A stretch of DNA of 8,293 nt from Spirochaetales bacterium. Its GTDB lineage: Bacteria; Spirochaetota; Spirochaetia; DSM-16054; Sediminispirochaetaceae. Position numbers and translations under genes: made by a program. The stretch spans positions 1 to 8,293 of the forward strand of contig JAASTM010000075.1 in the NCBI GenBank assembly GCA_021767325.1. Reading direction: 5' to 3'. Shown piece by piece: positions 1-6,710 of this stretch (the stretch's first letter is position 1; each line of letters opens with the position of its first letter). A model generated the notes under the pieces. It saw only the letters and a list, made by a program, of their open reading frames with translations, was not told where the DNA came from and did no database searches.

Positions 1-120
1 CGCTTCTTCATCGGGAGTCTTGTGAGGTTTTTCCTTGAACTCCTCACTCCATTTGTTGTTTTCGCCGTATTTTGCAATATAGACCCAGGGTAATACTGCC
101 AGGGTAAAACCTTTCGCCAT
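1..120 (-). CDS. Hypothetical protein, N-terminal 40 residues only (truncated by window edge)
   Basis: An open frame runs leftward from an ATG at 120-118 to the window edge without a stop. The start is well supported: an AAGGAGGAG ribosome binding site lies at 126-134, five bases upstream of the ATG, and a near-consensus promoter lies at 148-176. The visible protein begins MAKGFTLAVLPWVYIAKYGE and continues into a charged, lysine/glutamate-rich stretch. The short hydrophobic run at residues 5-16 is too short and too early to call a membrane segment or signal peptide with confidence. I do not recognise the family. The gene is divergent from the efflux operon and shares its upstream region. This proves no functional link, but a shared regulator is possible. 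Confidence 0.7.
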   Translation of the reverse strand, partial: MAKGFTLAVLPWVYIAKYGENNKWSEEFKEKPHKTPDEEA

Positions 121-147
121 ACGTTCTCCTCCTTATGAATATAAACT

Positions 148-176
148 ATTGTACGCGCTCATCTCACTGCGGTCAA
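148..176 (-). promoter_or_regulatory. Sigma70-type promoter for the minus-strand hypothetical gene
   Basis: Read on the minus strand, a -35 box TTGACC (176-171) and a -10 box TACAAT (153-148) are separated by exactly 17 bases. Each box differs from the E. coli consensus at one position. Transcription would start near base 141, giving a leader of about 20 bases that contains the AAGGAGGAG ribosome binding site. This is the strongest promoter-like match in the window. It is judged by eye only. Confidence 0.65.
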
Positions 177-187
177 GAGAAAAAGTT

Positions 188-196
188 TGATATAGT
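188..196 (+). promoter_or_regulatory. Candidate extended -10 promoter element for the efflux operon
   Basis: TGATATAGT has the extended -10 form: TG, one base, then TATAGT, which matches TATAAT at five of six positions. No good -35 box is present at 16-18 bases upstream (around 167-174), where the minus-strand promoter's -35 element sits. If used, the leader to the ATG at 322 would be about 119 bases. A weaker alternative is TGCTATCTT at 285-293, which would give a leader of about 20 bases but also lacks a -35 box. The true promoter of the operon is therefore undecided. Confidence 0.25.
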
Positions 197-310
197 GAAC
201 AGTAATTCGCGATTTGTAACAGGCATTTAAACCTTTTGTTTAGATTCATTTATGGCGCTGTTTATGTATTCACCGCAATGCGTCTGCTATCTTTTGGCTA
301 TCAACTGAAT
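197..310. other. AT-rich intergenic segment with spaced TTT-tract repeats
   Basis: This non-coding stretch lies between the divergent promoters and the TolC-type gene. It contains TTTGTAAC (213-220), TTTAAAC (226-232), TTTGTTTA (235-242) and an exact direct repeat, TTTATG, at 249-254 and 261-266. ATTCA is also repeated, at 244-248 and 268-272. The TTT tracts recur roughly every 10-13 bases, close to one helical turn. Such an arrangement could be a binding site for a winged-helix response regulator or intrinsically bent DNA, or it could be chance in AT-rich sequence. No clear hairpin, riboswitch or RNA gene was seen. Confidence 0.3.
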
Positions 311-321
311 GGAGGTAGCAG

Positions 322-1683
322 ATGAAGAAGATGCGACAGATCGGGCTGCTTATTTGCGTGCTTACAGCACTCAGCAGCCAGGCAAATTCAGATACGCTTA
401 CCGTCGATGAGGCCATTGATATAGCTCTGAGGCAGAGCACCTCAATTTTCACATCACAGAATGAGCTTGAATCCGCTCGATTGGAATACAAAAACAGGGC
501 GAATGTCCTCTATCCCGGGATCCAAGTCAGCAGTACCCTCAGCCGGGCGAACGAAGCACCAACAGTCGGACTACAGGAGCTTTCACCATACAGCTTGAGT
601 GTCGGCGTGCAGGGCAACCTGGTCCTGTCACCGTCTATGTTCGACGGGCTTGCGGCGCTGGAACATGAATATGCGAATGCGGCAGTTGACCGGGAGGAGG
701 CCGAGAAGGCTCTGCGCAGGGATGTGAAGCAGAGCTTCTACAACCTGATCTATCTCGAGGAATCAATCTCCCTGCTGAAAGAGAGCATGGATACCATGCG
801 GGCCCAATTCGAGCAGGCCCGCATCGACTATCAGAACGGGAGAGTCTCAGAGTTGAATATGCTGAACACGAAGGTTGCATATAAGAATATGGAGCCGCAG
901 TTGGCCTCTCTGCAGTCTAGCTACCGGGATGCACTTGCCCGTTTCTGTCTATTGATCGGGTTGGATCCGAGCACTGCCCCGGATCTCGAGGGTGAAATCG
1001 AGCTGCCCGGTTCGGCAGAAACTATCAAAGCCGCGATTTGGTCTAATGATAATCCATGGCAGATATCTGCTGAGTTAGACCGGCGCTTCGATCTGCAGAC
1101 CGCACAGATCTCGATTGAGCAGATGAAAACAAATCTCGACAATCAGCGGCACAGCGGATTTTACCCATCGCTCAACATCAGCGCAAGCTGGATGCCGCTG
1201 GTGCGGGAGCCGTTTACCGCCAGTACCTGGGAAGGATCTTTCTCCGAGGCCTGGACCGATCAGGGATCAATAAGCCTGAGCATCAGTCTTCCGGTAGACG
1301 GATGGCTTCCCGGTTCCGGATCTAAAACGAAGATTGCATCCATGGAAAACAGCTTGACCAATCTGCGAGCACAGTATCAGCAGCAGCTCAGGCTGGCTTC
1401 AAACGAGGTACAGACCCTGTTACGCGCCTTGAACGATTCACTCACTAATATCGAATCACTCGAATTGAACCGGGAAGTTGCAGTCAGAAACTATGAATTG
1501 AGTGAAGATGCCTACCAATCAGGAGCCCAAGATTTTTTAGCTCTGCAGAAAGCGGAGGATGAGCTCAATACCGCTAAGAAGAATCTATTAGAAGAGAAAC
1601 TCAATTTATTAAACGCACTGTTTGATCTTGAATATGCATTGAATACAAGCGCTGAGACCATATTGAAAGGAGCATATGAATGA
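322..1683 (+). CDS. TolC-family outer-membrane efflux channel protein
   Basis: This encodes the outer-membrane exit duct of a tripartite efflux pump, a family that forms trimeric beta-barrel plus periplasmic alpha-tunnel channels. The 453-residue protein has a typical Sec signal peptide: basic MKKMRQ, a hydrophobic core at residues 7-17 and probable cleavage after SQA at residue 21. The cysteine at residue 12 is not in a lipobox, so it is probably not a lipoprotein, unlike many OprM-type channels. Two OEP-type repeats are visible, at about residues 26-215 and 255-445. Each has long amphipathic helices rich in Glu, Gln, Leu and Asn. The second repeat has the typical GFYPSLNISASW strand and an SISLPVDGW segment. 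Length fits the family. The ATG follows GGAGGT (311-316) by five bases. Its stop overlaps the adaptor start by four bases (ATGA, 1680-1683), so it is the first gene of a coupled operon. By position it corresponds to BesC of Borrelia. Confidence 0.92.
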   Translation: MKKMRQIGLLICVLTALSSQANSDTLTVDEAIDIALRQSTSIFTSQNELESARLEYKNRANVLYPGIQVSSTLSRANEAPTVGLQELSPYSLSVGVQGNLVLSPSMFDGLAALEHEYANAAVDREEAEKALRRDVKQSFYNLIYLEESISLLKESMDTMRAQFEQARIDYQNGRVSELNMLNTKVAYKNMEPQLASLQSSYRDALARFCLLIGLDPSTAPDLEGEIELPGSAETIKAAIWSNDNPWQISAELDRRFDLQTAQISIEQMKTNLDNQRHSGFYPSLNISASWMPLVREPFTASTWEGSFSEAWTDQGSISLSISLPVDGWLPGSGSKTKIASMENSLTNLRAQYQQQLRLASNEVQTLLRALNDSLTNIESLELNREVAVRNYELSEDAYQSGAQDFLALQKAEDELNTAKKNLLEEKLNLLNALFDLEYALNTSAETILKGAYE

Positions 1684-2594
1684 AAAAGATTTTTGGAATA
1701 CTCATTTTTATCCTGCTGGTAGGAGGCTCGGTTGCATTTTTCCTGCTCACGGAGCCGCAAGGTGGACCCGGCCAGGCAGCCGGAAAGTCTGCTGCCGAGG
1801 AGAAGGTTTTGCCGGTAAAAACCACCCAGGCCTCTGTGGGTGAGATAGAGGACTACATCCGCATAAGCGGGAATGTGCGCGCATCCTCTACCGTAAATGT
1901 AATGCCGGATGCTGCCGGAGAAGTGACCGTTTTGAATGTACGGCCCGGTGATTATGTCCGGAAAGATGCCACGCTTGCAAAGATCGATCCATCCCGCCCA
2001 GGGGTAACTTATACCCTCAGCCCTGTAACCTCTCCGATAGCCGGGACAGTTACCGATGTATTGGCCGAGGTGGGTGAGACGGTATCATTGTCTGTTCCCA
2101 TCGTACAAATCGGACAGTTGAACAGCCTCGAGATTCAAACCTTTGTTTCCGAGCGCTATGTGAACCGGGTTGAACTCGGGCAGCGGGCACGGATAAAACT
2201 GGCAGCCCTCCAGGACACGACTTTACAGGCCCGGGTCAGTGAAATCTCGCCGGTGGTAAACGAGAATACCCGCACTATGGAGGTAACCCTGTCCTTCGAT
2301 TCATCCGCTACAGGGGTGAAGGCTGGCATGCTGGCTGAGGTTACCTTAGTCATTGAGAAGAAGTCGGAGGTAGTGTTGATAGCTGAAGAATCGATTTTCG
2401 AACGGCATGATAAAGAGTACGTGTTTGTAGTGCAGGCGGGCAGTGTGAGTATGCGGGCGATTGAAAGCGGCATCCGTAGCGATGGAAAGGTAGAGATTGC
2501 ATCCGGGGTACAAGCCGGTGAGCAGATTGTAGTGTCCGGCGGTACGATGCTTGCCGACGGAACAGCGGTAAAAGTGGTGAGCCGGGAGGAATAA
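1680..2594 (+). CDS. Periplasmic adaptor (membrane fusion protein) of an RND efflux pump, lacking the alpha-helical hairpin
   Basis: This protein links the inner-membrane pump to the outer-membrane channel. At 304 residues it is short against about 380-400 for AcrA-type adaptors. Residues 4-23 form an N-terminal hydrophobic anchor or signal; there is no lipobox cysteine. The first lipoyl half is at about 72-103 (GEVTVLNVRPGDYV) and the second at about 113-146 (SPIAGTVTDVLAEVGETV). Only about nine residues (104-112, around PSRPGVTYT) join them, where typical adaptors insert a long coiled-coil hairpin. A beta-barrel domain follows at about 148-226 (PVVNENTRTMEVTLSF) and a membrane-proximal domain at about 230-300 (GVQAGEQIVVSGG). 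Borrelia BesA is known to lack this hairpin, which is the closest precedent I know. The start overlaps the channel gene stop (ATGA), with AAAGGAG at 1666-1672. One base separates its stop from the permease gene. The frame is continuous across the missing region, so this is not a frameshift. Confidence 0.92.
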   Translation: MKKIFGILIFILLVGGSVAFFLLTEPQGGPGQAAGKSAAEEKVLPVKTTQASVGEIEDYIRISGNVRASSTVNVMPDAAGEVTVLNVRPGDYVRKDATLAKIDPSRPGVTYTLSPVTSPIAGTVTDVLAEVGETVSLSVPIVQIGQLNSLEIQTFVSERYVNRVELGQRARIKLAALQDTTLQARVSEISPVVNENTRTMEVTLSFDSSATGVKAGMLAEVTLVIEKKSEVVLIAEESIFERHDKEYVFVVQAGSVSMRAIESGIRSDGKVEIASGVQAGEQIVVSGGTMLADGTAVKVVSREE

Positions 2595-2595
2595 T

Positions 2596-5500
2596 ATGCT
2601 AAAAACTTTACTTCAGCGGCCTTTAGCCGTGCTCACGGTCTTTGTGTTGCTCACTGTTATCGGCGTTTTTATGATTTTCGATTTACCCGTGGATCTTATG
2701 CCGGATATGGACCCTCCGTACATCTATGTCACTACCTCTTATCCGGCTGCAGGTCCGGAGGAGGTCGAGGAGGAGATCACCGATGTGCTGGAGGAACAGT
2801 TGTATACTCTCGAAGGCCTGGAGGGAATGACCTCAACCTCCTCAGAAGGGATGTCGGGTATTTTGCTCGAGTTCAGTTGGGGGGATGATGCGGACAAGAG
2901 AAAACAGGATATTCGCGATGAGCTGGATATCCTGAAAAACCGTTTGCCGGATGACGCTCAGGATCCAGTGCTGTATGAGTTTGATCCGAATTCCACCCCG
3001 ATAGTCGCTTTGGCACTCCAAGGGGACCGTGATGTGGAGGAGCTGTATACCCTGGCGGAAGAGCTGGTGAAACCTGAGCTCGAGCAGGTGCCGAATATTT
3101 CGAAGGTGGAAATCACCGGAGGCCGCGAGGAAATCGTAAAAGTGGCGGTGTCCACCGACCGCCTGGATGCCTATGGTCTGACAGTCTCTGATCTGGCCAA
3201 TGTACTCGGCGCCCAGAATATGACTCTCGGGGCAGGATCGGTGGATGTGGAAGGCAATGAGTTCCTGGTAAGGACCAGTGGAGAATATCAGAATATTGAC
3301 CAGATAAATAACACCATGGTCACATCGTTGAATGACGCCGGAGTACGGCACAAGATCTATGTCCGTGATGTGGCGGAAGTTGAATACGGATATGAAGAGC
3401 GGACCAGCCGTGTTCTCATGAACGGGCAACCGGCAGTCCACATCGAAGCGTATAAAAAAACCGGCTCCAATACGGTAGATGTAGCCGAAGAGATCCGTGC
3501 GGCTGCAGATGAGTCGGCCGGAGATCTTCCCCTAGGTACTAGCCTGTCTGTGTTGAGCGATGAATCTAAAATAATTGAGCAGTCGCTCAGCTCGGTGCTG
3601 GAAGCCGCGGCTTATGGCATTCTCTTCAGTATTTTAATATTGCTTCTGTTTCTACGGCAGATGCGGACTACACTTATTATTGCCATTACCATACCGGTTT
3701 CGATTCTCATTACCATTATCGGCATGAGTCTTGGGGACAAGACCTTCAACACGGTAGCTCTGACCGGCTTGACTCTCGGTGTGGGGATGATAGTCGACAA
3801 CTCGATTGTCATACTGGAGAACATTTACAGCCATCGCCAGCAAGGAGTCAGGCTCTTATCGGCCAGCCGCTTTGGGACCGCGGAGATGACTACCTCGATC
3901 ACTGCATCGACTCTCACAACCATCTTTGTATTTTTACCCATTCTCCTGTTTGGAGATGACATCGGTGCAATTGGGGCCATCATGAACGATATGGCTTTTA
4001 CCGTAATCATGGCGCTGGTGGCTTCATTGGTGGTTGCGATTCTGTTGGTGCCGGTCCTCTCGGCACACTACCTCAGTATACATACCCGCACTGAAAGGCC
4101 TATCAAAAGCCGGCTACTGCGCGGTCTGGACAGCGGTATAGAGGCGGCTATAAAGGCCCTTACCAGGGCTTATCGGTCTCTGCTCGATACAGCACTGCGT
4201 TATAAGTTCATAACCGTAGCCACGGCGACTCTGCTTTTAGTGGTGAGTGTAATGCAATTTCCCAAATTGGGCTTGAGTTTTACCCCGCCCCAACCCGAGG
4301 AATCGGTAGTGCTGAATGTGGAGCTGCCCCTCGGGAGCTCGCTATCGGCAACCGAGGATGTTATGGACCGGCTGCAGCGCATCGCCGAGGAGAGCCTGCA
4401 CGGGTATGCCCATATTTCCCAGCGGGCCGGAGGAGATGAGGTCAATACCGGACAAATAGAGATTGTACTCCCCGACCTGGGGCAGCGTCCCATGTCGATT
4501 GCAGAGATGAAAGGTGAATTGCGCGGCTATTTCGATCTTTTTCCGGAAGTAAACTTTACCTTCGGCGGGGGCCGCATGGGCCCGATGGGCGGGGGCGATT
4601 TTACCGTTGAAATCCAGGGTGATAATCTCTCCCGGCTGATTGAATACAGCGAAGAGTTACAGGATGTATTGGCGAACCAGGTTCCGGAACTCACCGAACT
4701 CAGCTTGAATACTAATTCCGGTTTGCCACAGTGGGATATAGAATTGAATCGGGCGAAGCTCTATGACCTGGGATTGAATGCCAGCGCCGTCGCCTCCGAG
4801 ATCCGCAACCAGTTAGCCGGAACTACCGCCACCACTCTGAGCACCGATACCGGAGATACATATGATGTGGTCGTACAGCTGCAGGAAGCAGACCGCCAAA
4901 GCATACCCGATTTGGAACGCCTGTTTATGGTCAATCCCATGGGTCAGAAGATATCGATGGCCAGTATCGCCGCGGTAAAGATGAACACCGGCCCGGAAAC
5001 AATCAACCATGTCGATGAGCAGCGGGCAGTGACCCTCAGCGGTGATATCGTCAGCGGAGTCGGGGCGAACATGATTGAACAGAAGGTTCGTGAAATCGTG
5101 GACACAAAGCTGCCGGCAGAGCCCGGCTTGAGCATCAGCTATGGAGGTGAGATGGACAATATCCGCGAGAGCGGCGGAGGTCTGATAAAGATCCTGATAT
5201 TCGCGGTGCTGCTGGTGTTTGGGGTGCTGGTCAGTCAGTTCGAGTCGCTAAAGGCGCCCTTCATCATCATATCCGCAATGCCGATGCTGGCGATTGGAGT
5301 CATAGGGATTTATTTGTTGATGGGCGAGACCTTCAGCATGATTTCGCTGATAGGAGTGGTAATGCTGGTGGGCATCGTAGTAAACAACGGGATCGTACTG
5401 GTCGACTACACGACGCTGCTGCGCAAACGGGGCCAGGGACTGCGAGAAGCCTGCCTGAATGCCGGCAGCAGCCGTCTGCGCCCGATTCTCATGACCACCC

Positions 5501-5673
5501 TGACCACCGTTCTGGCGATGACGCCGTTAGCATTCTTTGCCGGTGAGGGCAGCGAGCAGATGCAGCCCTTAGCCATTACCGTTGTTGGTGGTTTGAGCAT
5601 CAATACGCTTATTACCCTGGTGTTTGTGCCGGTGATGTACTCAATTATTTTTAGAAAGGAGGTGCGCAGTTGA
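2596..5673 (+). CDS. RND-family proton-driven efflux permease (HAE1/AcrB-like)
   Basis: This is the inner-membrane transporter of the tripartite pump. At 1025 residues it has full family length and the expected 12 membrane segments: about 10-28, 337-353, 358-377, 385-405, 438-453, 467-488, 538-556, 863-880, 886-909, 915-937, 963-983 and 994-1017. Large periplasmic loops lie after segments 1 and 7. The N-terminal DLPVDLMPDMDPP and the RLRPILMTTL motif (960-969) are typical. In segment 4, GMIVDNSIV places D401 at AcrB D407, but N402 replaces D408. In segment 10, GIVVNNGIVLVDY puts N930 where AcrB has K940. R960 and T967 match AcrB R971 and T978. Similar substitutions occur in other HAE1 subgroups, so the protein is probably active. 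A Gly/Met-rich stretch lies at 656-668. The GGGAGGA site (2584-2590) sits inside the end of the adaptor gene. Substrate is unknown; multidrug or lipid export is possible, and heavy-metal export is less likely. Confidence 0.93.
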   Translation: MLKTLLQRPLAVLTVFVLLTVIGVFMIFDLPVDLMPDMDPPYIYVTTSYPAAGPEEVEEEITDVLEEQLYTLEGLEGMTSTSSEGMSGILLEFSWGDDADKRKQDIRDELDILKNRLPDDAQDPVLYEFDPNSTPIVALALQGDRDVEELYTLAEELVKPELEQVPNISKVEITGGREEIVKVAVSTDRLDAYGLTVSDLANVLGAQNMTLGAGSVDVEGNEFLVRTSGEYQNIDQINNTMVTSLNDAGVRHKIYVRDVAEVEYGYEERTSRVLMNGQPAVHIEAYKKTGSNTVDVAEEIRAAADESAGDLPLGTSLSVLSDESKIIEQSLSSVLEAAAYGILFSILILLLFLRQMRTTLIIAITIPVSILITIIGMSLGDKTFNTVALTGLTLGVGMIVDNSIVILENIYSHRQQGVRLLSASRFGTAEMTTSITASTLTTIFVFLPILLFGDDIGAIGAIMNDMAFTVIMALVASLVVAILLVPVLSAHYLSIHTRTERPIKSRLLRGLDSGIEAAIKALTRAYRSLLDTALRYKFITVATATLLLVVSVMQFPKLGLSFTPPQPEESVVLNVELPLGSSLSATEDVMDRLQRIAEESLHGYAHISQRAGGDEVNTGQIEIVLPDLGQRPMSIAEMKGELRGYFDLFPEVNFTFGGGRMGPMGGGDFTVEIQGDNLSRLIEYSEELQDVLANQVPELTELSLNTNSGLPQWDIELNRAKLYDLGLNASAVASEIRNQLAGTTATTLSTDTGDTYDVVVQLQEADRQSIPDLERLFMVNPMGQKISMASIAAVKMNTGPETINHVDEQRAVTLSGDIVSGVGANMIEQKVREIVDTKLPAEPGLSISYGGEMDNIRESGGGLIKILIFAVLLVFGVLVSQFESLKAPFIIISAMPMLAIGVIGIYLLMGETFSMISLIGVVMLVGIVVNNGIVLVDYTTLLRKRGQGLREACLNAGSSRLRPILMTTLTTVLAMTPLAFFAGEGSEQMQPLAITVVGGLSINTLITLVFVPVMYSIIFRKEVRS
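5655..5663 (+). promoter_or_regulatory. Strong ribosome binding site deciding a TTG start
   Basis: AAAGGAGGT, a near-perfect match to the anti-Shine-Dalgarno sequence, lies within the last codons of the permease gene and ends six bases before TTG at 5670. The first in-frame ATG (5691) would be 27 bases away, too far. The site therefore supports TTG as the start of the PII-like gene. Confidence 0.75.
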
Positions 5674-5978
5674 TACGGCTTGAAATCATTATGGACAGAA
5701 CTGTAGAGGATATATTCCTCGATCAAATAGAGTCTTTAAAAGCGGCGGCACTGCCGGCCTGTTTTCCCTACACCCTGATAAGCGAGGCGAAGGGCGAGGG
5801 GGCTTCCGGCCCCCGCATGGGCAGTCATGTGTGGCCGGAGGAGAACTCCCTTTTCATCCTGTATGTGGAAGAACAGCAGCTGGAAGACGTCCGGCGAATA
5901 ATCGAGCAGATGCGACGGCAGCATCCCGCAAATGGTATTGCCGGATTCTATGTACCGGCCGCAGAAGAGCTGATTTGA
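5670..5978 (+). CDS. Small PII-like protein associated with the RND transporter (PG0541-type)
   Basis: The 102-residue product has the size and pattern of a single ferredoxin-like/PII-like domain. There is a first strand (IRLEIIMDR, 2-10), a helix (about 12-26) and a strand near 32-39. A conserved-looking loop follows, with G42, G44, SGPRMG (46-51) and VWPEEN (54-59). A strand (LFILYVEE, 61-68), a helix (70-83) and a last strand (GIAGFYVP, 89-96) complete it. From memory, the loop motif and location match proteins annotated as PG0541-family transporter-associated, encoded after RND pump genes in Bacteroidetes. DUF3240, beside metal RND pumps, is a comparable PII-like group. A role in sensing a small ligand and modulating the permease is inference. 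There is no signal peptide, so it should act in the cytoplasm. It starts with TTG, overlapping the permease stop (TTGA, 5670-5673), and so is likely translated by coupling. The family call is fairly sure and the function is not. Confidence 0.8.
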   Translation: MIRLEIIMDRTVEDIFLDQIESLKAAALPACFPYTLISEAKGEGASGPRMGSHVWPEENSLFILYVEEQQLEDVRRIIEQMRRQHPANGIAGFYVPAAEELI

Positions 5979-6020
5979 ACCCTGGTGCTGCGCCCGTGGA
6001 TCGGCTAAAATGGGGAAAGT

Positions 6021-6710
6021 ATGCAGGCGAAAGTGATAATAATCGAGGATGAACCGGAGATCAGCGAGCTGATAGAGCTGTACCTCGAGAAAGAGGGCAT
6101 TGAAGCGGTCACGTGTGCAAGTGGCGAAGAGGGGCTGAAAGCACTCTCTGCCGGTGATGCGGACCTGTTGATTCTGGATCTCAACCTTCCGGGTATCGAC
6201 GGATACGAAGTGCTGCAGTCACTGCGCCGTAGCTCGACTGTTCCGGTTATCATAGTATCGGCCCGGACCGATGATGCGGATATGATCTTAGGTTTTGGAT
6301 ATGGGGCCGACGATTTCGTGCAAAAGCCCTTCAGCCCGAAAGTACTGGCAGCCCGTGTGCGGGCGCACCTGCGCAGGGCAACAGATTATGAGCGGCGACG
6401 GGATACCATCCGCTTCGGTCCGTATCAGCTGGATGCGGAGGCCCGTCTGCTGAAGCGGCACGGCCAGGTGCTGCGGCTGAGCCCGAAGGAGATAGACCTG
6501 CTGATCGCACTGGCACAACGGAAGGGCGCGGCCGGTAGCACGGAAGAGCTGTATTCGGAAGTCTGGGGCAATGCCTACGGTGATATCGCGACAGTTTCGG
6601 TTCATATTCAGCGCCTTCGTAAAAAACTAGAGACTGATCCCTCCGACCCGCAGTTTATACGAACATCTCACGGTTTCGGCTACTACCTGGCACATGAGGA
6701 GCAGAGGTAA
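6021..6710 (+). CDS. OmpR/PhoB-family two-component response regulator
   Basis: This is a cytoplasmic transcription factor switched by phosphorylation. The 229-residue protein has an N-terminal receiver domain (about 3-118) with all key residues: acidic pair E9/D10, phospho-acceptor D53 in LLILDLNLPGIDG, switch S80 in VPVIIVSA and K102 in VQKP. A winged-helix DNA-binding domain follows (about 130-225): RLSPKEIDLLIAL leads into it, SVHIQRLRKKLE is the recognition region and RTSHGFGYYL forms the wing. Length is normal. The ATG follows a weak GGGGAAAG-like site at 6012-6019. The 42-base gap after the PII-like gene contains no terminator, so read-through from the efflux operon is likely. A TAAAAT at 6006-6011 lacks a convincing -35 partner. 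Its stop overlaps the histidine kinase start by one base, which marks that protein as its partner. Control of the efflux operon is inferred from position. Confidence 0.93.
   Translation: MQAKVIIIEDEPEISELIELYLEKEGIEAVTCASGEEGLKALSAGDADLLILDLNLPGIDGYEVLQSLRRSSTVPVIIVSARTDDADMILGFGYGADDFVQKPFSPKVLAARVRAHLRRATDYERRRDTIRFGPYQLDAEARLLKRHGQVLRLSPKEIDLLIALAQRKGAAGSTEELYSEVWGNAYGDIATVSVHIQRLRKKLETDPSDPQFIRTSHGFGYYLAHEEQR

Noticed and set aside
252..308. An 18-codon upstream open frame (MALFMYSPQCVCYLLAIN) ending 13 bases before the TolC-type gene
   Set aside because: It has no ribosome binding site and no control-peptide codon runs; short frames like this arise readily by chance. A leader-peptide role cannot be excluded but has no positive support.
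2842..3441. A 199-residue open frame on the minus strand inside the permease gene
   Set aside because: It lies entirely opposite a strongly conserved RND coding frame, has no recognisable domain, and its composition is that of an antisense reading of the permease.
6006..6011. TAAAAT as a -10 box for a separate promoter of the response regulator
   Set aside because: No -35 box lies at suitable spacing; TTGAAC at 5975-5980 is 25 bases away. The predicted start would leave almost no leader. Read-through from the operon is simpler.
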